Shown: one piece after another, positions 48,213-56,054 of the stretch
Numbering within the stretch: position 1 is the stretch's first letter
Layout of the letters: every line of letters begins with the position of its first letter
NCBI RefSeq assembly: GCF_035917975.1
Contig: NZ_CP109130.1
Coordinates: 4,340,001-4,404,000, forward strand
DNA: 64,000 bases
Reading direction: 5' to 3'
DNA from: Streptosporangium sp. NBC_01756
Lineage (GTDB): Bacteria; Actinomycetota; Actinomycetes; Streptosporangiales; Streptosporangiaceae
The notes under the pieces: model-generated
What the model was told of the DNA's origin: nothing
The model's database searches: none
The model's input: only the letters and a program-made list of their open reading frames with translations
Position numbers and translations under genes: made by a program

Positions 48213-48230
48213 GGCGCATAGGATCGCGGT

Positions 48231-48731
48231 ATGACCAGCACGGGTACCGCAGGGTGGCTTGACGATCGTGAGCAGCGTGTCTGGGAGGTCTTCTTCACGA
48301 TGCAGGATCAGTTCTGGCGGCAGATGAGCCGGCAACTGCGCCAGGAGACGGGGCTTTCCGAGGTCGACTTCGTGGTCCTGACCGTGCTGATCGAGGCACC
48401 GGAAGGGCGCCTGCGGGCCTTCGAGCTGAGCGCGGTCGCGCAGATGGAGAAGAGCCGGCTGCACCACCACCTCAACCGGATGGTCGAGCGCGGGCTGCTG
48501 ACCCGGGAGACCTGTGCCGACGCACCCCGAGGGGCGATGTTCACGGTGGCGGAGGCCGGCCGTACCGCTTTCGCGGACGCCGCGCCCGTCCGGGCCGCGC
48601 ACGTACGCCACTGGCTGATCGATCGGCTCAGCGGCGACCAGTTGGCTGCGCTTGAGGAGATCTCCGAGGTCGTGCTGGCGCACCTGCGGTCTGGTGAGCC
48701 GGCCCCGACCTGGGACGGCGACTGCTCATGA
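48231..48731 (+). CDS. MarR-family transcriptional regulator
   Basis: A 166-residue dimeric winged-helix protein. The DNA-binding part runs ETGLSEVDFVVLTVLIEAP, LRAFELSAVAQMEKSRLHHH and LNRMVERGLLTRETCADA, with wing GAMFTVAEAGR. Helices at both ends form the dimer. It is divergent from the FMN reductase/LLM operon, and two palindromes occupy the gap, so it probably represses both directions until a small phenolic or oxidant ligand binds. ATG at 48231. Confidence 0.91.
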   Translation: MTSTGTAGWLDDREQRVWEVFFTMQDQFWRQMSRQLRQETGLSEVDFVVLTVLIEAPEGRLRAFELSAVAQMEKSRLHHHLNRMVERGLLTRETCADAPRGAMFTVAEAGRTAFADAAPVRAAHVRHWLIDRLSGDQLAALEEISEVVLAHLRSGEPAPTWDGDCS

Positions 48732-48806
48732 CCGCTCAGGTCCCGGGAGGCGGGATCTGGTGATCGTACTCAACGGCTCGTACGGGCCGGGACATGGCCT
48801 GGGCTT

Positions 48807-48990
48807 GGGCCGGGGACAGGGCCGTCCGGGCCGAGCGCCGGACGTCGGCTGAGCTCCGTACGGGGTCAGGGCCGGGGACAGGGCTGTTCGGCCGAGCGCC
48901 GGACGTCGGCTGAGCTCCGTACGGGGTCAGGGCCGGGGACAGGGCTGTTCGGGCGAGCGCCGGACGCCGGCTGAGCTCCGTACGGGTCAG
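48807..48990. repeat. Three tandem copies of a 61-62-bp unit
   Basis: Units starting GGGCCGGGGACAGGG occur at 48807, 48869 and 48930. Each continues through GCGCCGGACG and CGGCTGAGCTCCGTACGGG. The second and third are nearly identical. They fill most of the space between marR and the next minus-strand gene and have no coding character. Confidence 0.85.
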
Positions 48991-49021
48991 GGGCCGTCCT
49001 CGCGATCGCCGGCCGGGGCGC

Positions 49022-49258
49022 TCAGTACGACGGTTCCGAGATCGACTGGGCGCGGAAGATCTCCGTCGCCTCGTCGCCGCTCTCGTCGACCCCGGTCCTC
49101 TGCAGCACCAGTGTCCGGCTGCCGATCTTCAGTGAGCGCCGGCCGTCGACCTCGGTGGACTCGAACACCGTCACCGTATGCCCGTGCATATCGCGCACCT
49201 GGTCATACTCCGGGCCGTCGGGAATGTCGAGCCTGATGCGTTTCGCCTGGTCTGCCAT
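49022..49258 (-). CDS. Small hypothetical protein
   Basis: A 78-residue acidic soluble protein (MADQAKRIRLDIPDGPEYD...), with predicted short beta strands (HTVTVFESTEVDGRRSL, SRTLVLQRTGVDE). I do not recognise a family. ATG at 49258 is preferred; GTG at 49264 is two codons upstream. Codon use is typical of coding sequence. It lies alone between a repeat array and the toxin-antitoxin pair. Function unknown. Confidence 0.5.
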   Translation of the reverse strand: MADQAKRIRLDIPDGPEYDQVRDMHGHTVTVFESTEVDGRRSLKIGSRTLVLQRTGVDESGDEATEIFRAQSISEPSY

Positions 49259-49354
49259 GTTCACATTGTGAACGGCTCAGCTCCGGCGGAGATGTCGAAT
49301 ACGCATATTGTCGATTACCGTTCCGTTATTACGGGTTCAGGAGAAAATGATCGC

Positions 49355-49741
49355 TCAGGGCAATGGGTCGATCACGATGTGCTGGTCGTATTGGGAGATC
49401 TCACCGCCGCGATCCGTCAGGATGGGCCATTTGGTGTTTCTGGCGCACCAGACGACATGTCCTGCGGTGATGTCGCGTGACCCGTCGAGGATCTCCGCGA
49501 TATCCCCCACCTTGCCGTGGGTGAAGTCGTCGATCGTCACACCGGGTGTCGTGACGAGCTCGAACAGCTCCACCTGGGTGGATATCGGAGATATGGACAG
49601 GACGGCTGCCAGGCAGGTCGCCGGGACACATATTCCGCCGCCGCGGTAGAGGCACATGGCGGCGATGCTCCGTGAGTATTCGGTTTTCGCCACCGCGATG
49701 TCGATCAGCGCGCTGACGTCGAGCACTCGGCCGGGAAGCAT
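49355..49741 (-). CDS. PIN-domain toxin-like protein (VapC type)
   Basis: A 128-residue protein. The first acidic residue of the PIN active site is in RVLDVSALIDIAVAK (Asp7-region), a second acidic cluster in HGKVGDIAEILDG, and the last in PILTDRGGEIS. PIN toxins are Mg-dependent RNases, mostly tRNA-cleaving. ATG at 49741 begins 2 bp after the stop of the upstream gene, which fits an antitoxin-toxin operon. The active-site spacing is not textbook, so activity is uncertain. The codons are slightly less G+C-rich than nearby genes, which fits a mobile module. Confidence 0.7.
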   Translation of the reverse strand: MLPGRVLDVSALIDIAVAKTEYSRSIAAMCLYRGGGICVPATCLAAVLSISPISTQVELFELVTTPGVTIDDFTHGKVGDIAEILDGSRDITAGHVVWCARNTKWPILTDRGGEISQYDQHIVIDPLP

Positions 49742-49743
49742 TG

Positions 49744-50166
49744 TCAGGACCTCCGGGTCCGGCGGGTGCCGATCTGGTCCCACTCCGCCTCGGACAGCGG
49801 GTCGACCCCGAGAGCGTCGGCTGCCACGTCGAGGTCGTCACGGTGCAGGTTCCATCGGTGTATCAACGTGATGACGTGCGGCTTGGTGCCGATCTCTCGC
49901 TGGACAGCGGCATGGATCACATCGGCGATCTTACTCCCCGTTGATCGTGCCTTGCGAGAAAGCGCCTCGAAGTCTGCTTTATCCAGCTCCACGGTTACCG
50001 AGATGTCGGAGGGCGGTGTGTTGTTCCCCTGCTTTTCTTCGTCGGGCCGGAGATGCGCGAGCCATAGGGGGACATCGGTCCTCTCTCGTATGGAGGCGTC
50101 TTGATCGGTCGATTTCGGTGCGTCCGAACGTGCGCCGTCTCGCCAGGCCGGCGGGGGATGGGCCAT
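49744..50166 (-). CDS. Antitoxin-like protein paired with the PIN toxin
   Basis: A 140-residue protein. The N-terminal 45 residues are disordered; the central ISVTVELDKADFEALSRKAR and TGSKIADVIHAAVQREI look like a ribbon-helix-helix or a related DNA-binding antitoxin fold. The C-terminal part VITLIHRWNLHRDDLDVAA could wrap the toxin. It is longer than usual VapB antitoxins (70-90 residues). ATG at 50166. The assignment rests mainly on the close spacing to the PIN gene. Confidence 0.6.
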   Translation of the reverse strand: MAHPPPAWRDGARSDAPKSTDQDASIRERTDVPLWLAHLRPDEEKQGNNTPPSDISVTVELDKADFEALSRKARSTGSKIADVIHAAVQREIGTKPHVITLIHRWNLHRDDLDVAADALGVDPLSEAEWDQIGTRRTRRS

Positions 50167-50319
50167 GTATCTGACAGTAGCTGCGAATTACGGCGCTGGC
50201 AGTACCCTTCCGTGACTTTGACGGTCAATCAGTATGTCGGCGGAGGATAACGAGAGATCCATGAGAATCGCCGAATGTATTTCACTTTCCGTGTCCAGGT
50301 CTTACGCCGGGTGAACGGA

Positions 50320-50976
50320 TCATCCCGGTACCGTGGCGGGGGTTGACGGGGTGGATGTGGCGGTGGCGGAGCCGCAGGTCCCCGCGGCCTGTCGCTGCCG
50401 GGCCAGCTGGTCGACACCCTTCTGGTATTCCTGCAGTTCCTCCTGCGGAGGTGAGTATCGCCAGGCGTCGCCCTGGAAAAGGAAGCCGAAGTCGGCCGTC
50501 TCGTTGAGCCGGACCGCCTGGACCTTCGCGGTGTCACCGCTGACCGTGACGGTGGTGATGGTGAACCGGACATCCGGCACCGGCTGGGGGCAGAGCTGGA
50601 ACAGCCTGACGTACTCCTCCCGGGCCAGTGCCGCCTGTGCCTGCGTGCTCCACAGGTCCCAGAAGTCGCCGTAGGAGCCGCTGGAATAGGAGTCGAGTCC
50701 CAGTTGGGCGATCTGCCGGAGCGTGGTCTCGGAACGCTCGGTGCTCTGGGCCGCGGGCGGGCTCTCGGCCGTGACGACCGGATTGAGCACCGCCGACACG
50801 GCGACCGCCGCTCCGATGAGCACTCCGACGATCATGATCACGATTACCGCCAGCCCCCGGCCCGTCTCGCCTCGCGGCGGTCGGCCGCGCTGTGGCGGAT
50901 AGCCCACGTGAGGCCTCCAGGGGCTGACGGGAGCGGACAGAGGTGATGGTAACGCCCGTCGGTCGCGACTGGCCAT
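50320..50976 (-). CDS. Single-pass membrane protein with a secreted NTF2/DUF4878-like domain
   Basis: A 218-residue protein. A Pro/Arg-rich cytoplasmic N terminus of about 40 residues precedes one membrane segment (GLAVIVIMIVGVLIGAAVAV). The outside part has LRQIAQLGLDSYSSGSYGDF, WDLWSTQAQAALAREEYVRL and DVRFTITTVTVSGDTAKVQ, then a Thr/Ser/Pro tail. The arrangement of helices and strands resembles the small NTF2-like domains often attached to actinobacterial membrane anchors. The function is unknown. ATG at 50976 is chosen as it leaves a sensible N terminus; the frame is open to 51108. Confidence 0.68.
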   Translation of the reverse strand: MASRDRRALPSPLSAPVSPWRPHVGYPPQRGRPPRGETGRGLAVIVIMIVGVLIGAAVAVSAVLNPVVTAESPPAAQSTERSETTLRQIAQLGLDSYSSGSYGDFWDLWSTQAQAALAREEYVRLFQLCPQPVPDVRFTITTVTVSGDTAKVQAVRLNETADFGFLFQGDAWRYSPPQEELQEYQKGVDQLARQRQAAGTCGSATATSTPSTPATVPG

Positions 50977-51125
50977 GGTGATCGGCGTGGCCGAGCGGCT
51001 CGGGAGACGGCTCGTATCGGTGGTGTCCGTGCTGGTCGGTGTGACCACCTCGACGAAAGGGGGTTTTAGGGAAATATGAGCTATTAGTCCGAATTCAGAC
51101 CGCTTCAAATGGGGATTTACTTCTC

Positions 51126-51959
51126 ATGCGTGAACATTTTAGTTTCTACCGGCATCGGTGGTTCAAAGTGTGGATCGCCATGGCGGCGCTGTCGGCCGCA
51201 CTCATCGCAATGACCGAGGCCGTCGGCAACCGGGCGGTAATGCCTGCGGCCTTCTTCTACGGCGCGGCGGCCGGGCCGATCGGACTCCTGGTCGCCATCC
51301 ACGACCGGACCGGGATCGGCGCCAGCGTTCCGGGCGTCACCCTGGTGGGGATGTTCCTGTTCGGCGGAGGCGTCGCCCTCCTGCTCGGCGGATACTTCGA
51401 CGCGCTGTTCATCCCCGACAAGCACGGACCCTCGATCCTGCAGGTCGGGTGGATCGAGGAATCGGCCAAATTCCTCCCACTCCTCCTGCTCGCGCTGACC
51501 GGCCGCCACCTCACCAAGGCCGCCGGGGTGGCGCTGGGCCTGTCCTGCGCGACCGGATTCGCAATCATGGAATCGATGTCCTACGCCTGGAAGAACGTCG
51601 ACCACGCCGGGGCCGTCAACGCGGGTGTGGTGCTGTTCATGCGAGGGCTCGCCACCCCGTTCAGCCATCTCGCCTGGACCGGCCTGATCTGCGCGGTCGC
51701 CTTCGGGACCTGGCAGGCCAGAGGGAGAATCGTGATCACCTTCTCGGTGGCCGGGGCCTTCGTGGCGGCGGCCGTACTGCACTCGCTCAACGACGGCCTG
51801 CTCACCCTCGACATCCCCGGTCCCGCCCGCCTGCTCTTCGTCGTCGTCGCGGCGGTGAGCTACTGGCTGTTCTACCGCGCCACCCGTGACCTGGTCCCCG
51901 GCACCGCCGACGGGCCAGGCGCCGTCCCCGGCCTGACCTCATGCCGGTCCGTCCCCTGA
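51126..51959 (+). CDS. prsW: PrsW-family intramembrane metalloprotease
   Basis: A 277-residue protein with about eight membrane segments. The family active-site motifs are visible: WIEESAKFLPLLLL (EExxK), GFAIMESMSYAW (FxxxE), PFSHLAWTGLICA and VLHSLNDGLL (HxxxD/N). PrsW cleaves membrane anti-sigma factors or similar substrates in Bacillus; targets in actinomycetes are mostly unknown. ATG at 51126. It is divergent from the membrane protein at 50976, and the 149-bp gap is lower in G+C, consistent with promoters there. Confidence 0.9.
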   Translation: MREHFSFYRHRWFKVWIAMAALSAALIAMTEAVGNRAVMPAAFFYGAAAGPIGLLVAIHDRTGIGASVPGVTLVGMFLFGGGVALLLGGYFDALFIPDKHGPSILQVGWIEESAKFLPLLLLALTGRHLTKAAGVALGLSCATGFAIMESMSYAWKNVDHAGAVNAGVVLFMRGLATPFSHLAWTGLICAVAFGTWQARGRIVITFSVAGAFVAAAVLHSLNDGLLTLDIPGPARLLFVVVAAVSYWLFYRATRDLVPGTADGPGAVPGLTSCRSVP

Positions 51960-52248
51960 CCCGGGTCGCCGTAGGGTCCGTTCTCCGTCTCCGTCTCCGC
52001 GGGCGGGACCATGACAGCCGTGGACACCCACGATGAGGGACTTCGCCGGGGGACGCACCCCCGGAAGCCCGTCTCGTCCTCATCGGTCCAGGTGTCGCGT
52101 GGATCGGCCCGGAACGCGGGCACGGCGGCCCGTATCGCGGCAGATCTGTGCGATGTTCCACGTGGAACATTCCCCGGCTGGCCGTCATGGGAAGGCCCGC
52201 TCCCCGGACCGGGCGGGAGGCGGAAAGCAGCGGGCCCGAACCGGCGGG
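51960..52248. other. Intergenic region carrying a parS-like site
   Basis: About 290 bp between prsW and the convergent Nudix gene. No gene is seen. The notable element is the 18-bp palindrome at 52153-52170, listed separately. Confidence 0.5.
52153..52170. promoter_or_regulatory. parS-like ParB-binding site
   Basis: ATGTTCCACGTGGAACAT is a perfect 18-bp palindrome. Its core differs from the parS consensus TGTTTCACGTGAAACA only by symmetric T-to-C and A-to-G changes, one of which is also used by native B. subtilis parS. It lies at the 3' side of two convergent genes, not in a promoter, which fits a segregation site. Actinomycete parS sites cluster within a few hundred kb of oriC. Confidence 0.75.
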
Positions 52249-53103
52249 TCACAGTTGGGAGAGCAGCCACCTGGGGCCGGTGACCAGGGCCCCCAGAGCG
52301 GTGACCCGCTCACGCAGGCCCCGGTCGGCGGTGACGACCAGGACACGCTCCCAGGTCGGGACAGCCTGTACGGCTCGCACGATGGCGTCGTCGCCGCTTC
52401 CGGGAGCTGCGATCACGGAGGCGCCCGGCCGCGGTGAGACGGCCCGGGCGGCGCCTTCGACGACCATGGTGAAGCGCGGGAACCACCGCTCCAGCGCCGG
52501 AAGGTCGCCGGGTACGGCGCGCAGACCGCCGACGGCGAGGGCACTCACCTCGGCGACCAGTTTGCCGGCGGCTCCGGCGCGGTCCCTCCACCACCCGTGC
52601 TCGGCGCGGGCGCCGACGATGTTGGCGACGTCGAGGACGACCGTCAGGGAGCCGAGGGCCCGGCTGATCACGGGCCAGGTCTCGGCGAAACCGGGATGGA
52701 GGTTCCGGGCCGCGAGCTGCTCGGGGGTCAGCCAGCGCAGGTCGACGCTCTCGCTGTTGGCCGGGGCCGCGTCCAGCAGACGGTCGGCCTCGGCGATCAC
52801 GGTCGTGAACGACCAGCCGCCGTGGTCGTCGACATAGAGCCCCTGGACCCGGAGACCGTCACCGGTCAGCGCCGCCTCCTCCCGGGCCTCACGGAGCGCA
52901 CCGGCGACGGCGTCCTCGTGGCTGTCGAGAGCGCCACCGGGCAGACCCCAGGTGCCGCCGTGATGGCTCCATACGGCGCGTTCCTGCGTCAGGACGTGCG
53001 GTGTCCCGCTCGTGTCATGGTGGACGGCGAGCAGACCGGACGCACCGTACACCCCCCAGTGCCGATGCCCGCGATCGCAGTAGGCCCATCCGTCGCCGTC
53101 CAT
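52249..53103 (-). CDS. Nudix hydrolase fused to a NYN/PIN-like domain
   Basis: About 284 residues. The Nudix box reads GGALDSHEDAVAGALREARE followed by EAAL, near residues 55-80, with the upstream TWGLPG. After about residue 145 a second domain begins LTVVLDVANIVGARAEHGWW and continues with FTMVVEGAARAV, SGDDAIVRAV and VLVVTADRGLRERV; the acidic pattern D-N, E, DD and D-R resembles NYN/PIN nucleases. So one chain may join nucleotide-pyrophosphate hydrolysis and RNA cleavage. ATG at 53103 is preferred; GTG at 53112 is possible. Substrates are unknown. Confidence 0.82.
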   Translation of the reverse strand: MDGDGWAYCDRGHRHWGVYGASGLLAVHHDTSGTPHVLTQERAVWSHHGGTWGLPGGALDSHEDAVAGALREAREEAALTGDGLRVQGLYVDDHGGWSFTTVIAEADRLLDAAPANSESVDLRWLTPEQLAARNLHPGFAETWPVISRALGSLTVVLDVANIVGARAEHGWWRDRAGAAGKLVAEVSALAVGGLRAVPGDLPALERWFPRFTMVVEGAARAVSPRPGASVIAAPGSGDDAIVRAVQAVPTWERVLVVTADRGLRERVTALGALVTGPRWLLSQL

Positions 53104-53165
53104 GGCAGTCACGGGTCAATGATGCACCTGCGGGCGCCGGCCTCCGAGACCAGGCCGGTACGGAC

Positions 53166-53395
53166 AGGTGCGGCGGCGGTCTTCCGCGATCTTCCGCGCC
53201 GGTCGCTTCCGGTCTTCCGCGCCGATCTCCTGCAGTCTTCCGCGCCGGTCTCCCAAGGTCTCCCAAGGTCTCCCAAGGTCTTCCGCGCCGGTCTCCCAAG
53301 GTCTTCCGGGTCGGTCACCCGCGGTCTTCCGGGTCGGTTCCCGCGGTCCTTCGCGCCGGTCTCCTGCAGTCGTTTCCCGCACCGGTTCAGCGGAG
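53166..53395. repeat. Degenerate 21-bp tandem repeats
   Basis: About ten units of the type GGTCTTCCGCGCCGGTCTCCC fill the gap between two minus-strand genes, including four successive 10-bp TCTCCCAAGG steps near 53250-53280. There is no Shine-Dalgarno or family-like product on either strand. Several DNA-level duplications are evident. Confidence 0.8.
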
Positions 53396-53416
53396 CGGGG
53401 CAGGAGCGGCGCCCGC

Positions 53417-54193
53417 TCAGCCGCCGCCCTTGCTGAAGTGCTGGTAGTCCCTGGTGCCCGACCAGGAGCCGCCCCACTCCCAGCCGAGCCGCTCGAACGC
53501 CCTGACCACCCGGTCGCCGGGGTTGATCACACCGGGGGCGTCCACCGGGCGCCTGGCGAACTTGCGGGCGTTCTTGTGCGCCACCGAGCCGTCCGCGGAC
53601 ACATAGGGGTTCTCGCGGGGGTTGATGTCGACGGCTCTGCCGTACGCGTGCTGCGACCAGTTGCTCGAACCGGTCGCCGGGCGGCAGTTGAAGGCCGAGG
53701 TGTTGTTGGCCTCGATCGAGTCGAAGTCGTCGCCCTTGTAAACGTCGACGAGGTCCATCTTGTATATCGGCCACCGCCAGCCGTACAGGCGGCCGAAGAC
53801 CGTGACGATGTCGTCGGCCGCGACCTTGTTCACCACCAGCTCGCCGGTGTGCGGTCGGTGGTCGAAGCCCCAGTAGGTCATCGTGATCAGTCGCAGATCA
53901 CCGACGGGGACCGGGCAGCCGGGACGCCAGGAGTATCGGAGCCGGTCGCGCGCGACCTTGGTCACCTTGGCGGAGAACTTCGGCGGGCCGGTGGGAGCCG
54001 GGGTCGCCGTGGCCGGTCCGGCCGAGGGGGTGGGCGACGCCGGTGCCGCCGACGGTGTGGACGGGACCGGCGGCGTGGACCGCGTCGGCTGTGCGGGCTG
54101 CGAGGTGGCGGTGGCACCGCATGCGGCCACCACCAGACAGCCGGCTACCGCGGCGGATGTCCGGATACGCGGCACCAACGGTGATCTGCTCAC
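53417..54193 (-). CDS. M15-family D-Ala-D-Ala carboxypeptidase-like lipoprotein
   Basis: A 258-residue exported protein. The signal segment ends in the lipobox VVAAC with Cys25. A Thr/Pro/Ser-rich linker to about residue 70 follows. The catalytic domain has zinc ligands in SQHAYGRAVDINP (His and Asp) and DYQHFSKG (His), with EWGGSW nearby. This is the VanY/M15C pattern of peptidases that trim peptidoglycan peptides at the cell surface. All key residues are present. Start: ATG at 54193. Confidence 0.9.
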   Translation of the reverse strand: MSRSPLVPRIRTSAAVAGCLVVAACGATATSQPAQPTRSTPPVPSTPSAAPASPTPSAGPATATPAPTGPPKFSAKVTKVARDRLRYSWRPGCPVPVGDLRLITMTYWGFDHRPHTGELVVNKVAADDIVTVFGRLYGWRWPIYKMDLVDVYKGDDFDSIEANNTSAFNCRPATGSSNWSQHAYGRAVDINPRENPYVSADGSVAHKNARKFARRPVDAPGVINPGDRVVRAFERLGWEWGGSWSGTRDYQHFSKGGG

Positions 54194-54758
54194 TGGTCGT
54201 CACCCCCATGACCGACAGAGGACAAGCCTCCATTGTATTTGACCGGCTACCTGAGGTGATAAGAGGCGGCGATGACGGACCCGCGGCGAACAGCGGGGCC
54301 GTTCCCGGCCCGAGGAGGGAGGGTCGTCCCCGTCGGTGGCCGGAGAGAGCGATGGGCCGCCCGGCGTCGGCGGCCGGAAAAGGAGGGCGGGCCGCCCGGT
54401 CGTGTCCCGTCGTCATCGCCGACCGTCCGGTGGCCTGGCGATCTCCGCCGAGCCGTTCTCATATGGCTTTTAAGCTGATTAAAACCGTATTGGTAAGCGC
54501 GCCGACATTCTTTAGCTGAGCTTTCTCCGAAAACTCTCGCCCGTGTGTTCGAAGTCGCGCTAAAGTCTCAGGCATCGGATCGAACACGGGTTCGTACGGT
54601 GTCTTAGCAGATGGGGGGCGGGCATGGCGATGCTTGCGACGCGGCCGACGGCTCACACCCCTGTCCCGCAGATTTCCGTGCGCCGTCGCGCGACACGCCG
54701 TAGCGCTTTCTATGGAAATCTACCTCGGCCGCTATACCCCGTAATAAAGTCCGAGAGC
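54194..54758. other. Intergenic region, promoter of the ATPase gene
   Basis: About 565 bp. The part from 54455 to 54620 is A+T-rich for this genome, with TTTTAAGCTGATTAAAA near 54469-54485 as an imperfect inverted repeat. The frame of the next gene is open from ATG 54624 (with GGGGGGCGGGC before it), but codons between 54624 and 54758 do not show the G+C-rich third positions of coding sequence, so I treat that part as leader. Confidence 0.5.
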
Positions 54759-55940
54759 GTGGACCCCGTGCGCAATCCTTACGCCCCCGGTGCGGGGCAG
54801 CGTCCTCCGGAGCTCGCCGGACGCGACCGCGAGCTGCAGCAGTTCGAAATCGTCCTGGAGCGGGTGGCGCGTGGCCGCCCGGAGCGCAGCATGGTCGTCA
54901 CCGGTCTGCGCGGCGTCGGCAAGACCGTCCTTCTCAACACCTTCAAGTCGATGGCCATGCAACGGCTGTGGGGGACCGGGAAGATCGAGGCTCGGCCCGA
55001 CCAGTCGATCAGGCGTCCGGTGGCGGCCGCCCTGCATCTGGCGATCCGCGAACTGGCCCCCCGTCACCGGGCGCCCGAACGGATCGAGGAGTTCCTCGGC
55101 GTGCTCAAGGCGTTCGCGATGCGCGACCCCGGCGCGGCCAAGGGCACCTCGCACTGGTCGCCCGGGATCGACGTGCCCGCCGCCCGGGGCCGCGCCGACT
55201 CCGGCGATCTGGAGATCGACCTCACCGAGTTGTTCGTCGACGCGGCAGGGGTGGCCACCGACCTCGGCGTCGGTGTCGCCCTTTTCATCGACGAGATGCA
55301 GGACGTGCAGACCCCTGACGTCTCCGCACTCTGCGCGGCCTGCCACGAGCTCTCGCAGACCGGCGGCCCGCTGATCGTGGTCGGTGCCGGCCTGCCGCAC
55401 CTGCCCGGCGTCCTGTCGGCCAGCAAGAGCTATTCCGAGCGGCTCTTCCGCTACGCCAGGATCGACAGGCTCGACCGTGAGGCGGCCGACCTGGCGCTCA
55501 TCGCGCCGGCCGAGGGCGAGGGCGTGGAGTTCACCCAGGACGCCCTTGACGCGCTCTACGAGGCCGCCGACGGCTATCCCTACTTCGTCCAGGCCTATGG
55601 CAAGGTCGCCTGGGACCTCGCGCTGCGCAGCCCGATCACCGTCGACGACATCAAGGTCTCCGCGCCGGAGGCCGAGGAGGAGCTCGCGGTCGGCTTCTTC
55701 GGCAGCCGTTACGAACGGGCCACCCCGGCCGAGCGCGACTACATGCACGCGATGGCCTCCATCGGAGATGAGCCTGTGGCCACCGCCGACGTGGCCATGG
55801 GCCTCGGCCGTAAGCCGTCCAGCCTGTCTCCGGCCCGCGACAGCCTCATCAAGAAGGGCTTGATCTACAGCGCCGAACGCGGGTTGATCGCGTTCACGGT
55901 GCCTCACTTCGGAAAGTTTCTGCGTTCTCAGCCAATCTGA
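54759..55940 (+). CDS. AAA/STAND-like ATP-binding protein
   Basis: About 393 residues from GTG at 54759 (MDPVRNPYAPGAGQRPPELA). The nucleotide-binding core has the Walker A VVTGLRGVGKTVLLNTF, Walker B VALFIDEMQD and a sensor-like LIVVGAGLPHLPGV. The C terminus contains a winged-helix-like part (SPARDSLIKKGLIYSAERG). It resembles the ATPases found in archaea and actinobacteria that carry an ORC/Cdc6- or STAND-like core fused to a winged helix. The role is unknown; DNA binding or transposition support are possible. ATG at 54624 is an alternative start. Confidence 0.8.
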   Translation: MDPVRNPYAPGAGQRPPELAGRDRELQQFEIVLERVARGRPERSMVVTGLRGVGKTVLLNTFKSMAMQRLWGTGKIEARPDQSIRRPVAAALHLAIRELAPRHRAPERIEEFLGVLKAFAMRDPGAAKGTSHWSPGIDVPAARGRADSGDLEIDLTELFVDAAGVATDLGVGVALFIDEMQDVQTPDVSALCAACHELSQTGGPLIVVGAGLPHLPGVLSASKSYSERLFRYARIDRLDREAADLALIAPAEGEGVEFTQDALDALYEAADGYPYFVQAYGKVAWDLALRSPITVDDIKVSAPEAEEELAVGFFGSRYERATPAERDYMHAMASIGDEPVATADVAMGLGRKPSSLSPARDSLIKKGLIYSAERGLIAFTVPHFGKFLRSQPI

Positions 55941-55975
55941 ACATACGTTCGATATAGTAAGGAAGTCTCCTAGAC

Positions 55976-56019
55976 CTCTATATGGCTCTCTAGTGGGGAA
56001 GCTAGAGAGCCATATAGAG
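55976..56019. terminator. Perfect 18-bp hairpin between convergent genes
   Basis: CTCTATATGGCTCTCTAG (55976-55993), loop TGGGGAAG, then CTAGAGAGCCATATAGAG (56002-56019). The stem is perfect over 18 bp and unusually A+T-rich for this chromosome. It lies between the convergent ATPase and MauE genes, so a bidirectional terminator is likely, yet no U-tract follows. A partial third copy, CTACGGCTCTCTAT, is at 56047-56060, touching the end of the MauE gene. Confidence 0.7.
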
Positions 56020-56054
56020 TTGAATTCGGCTGCCCTAAGAAAATCTACGGCTCT

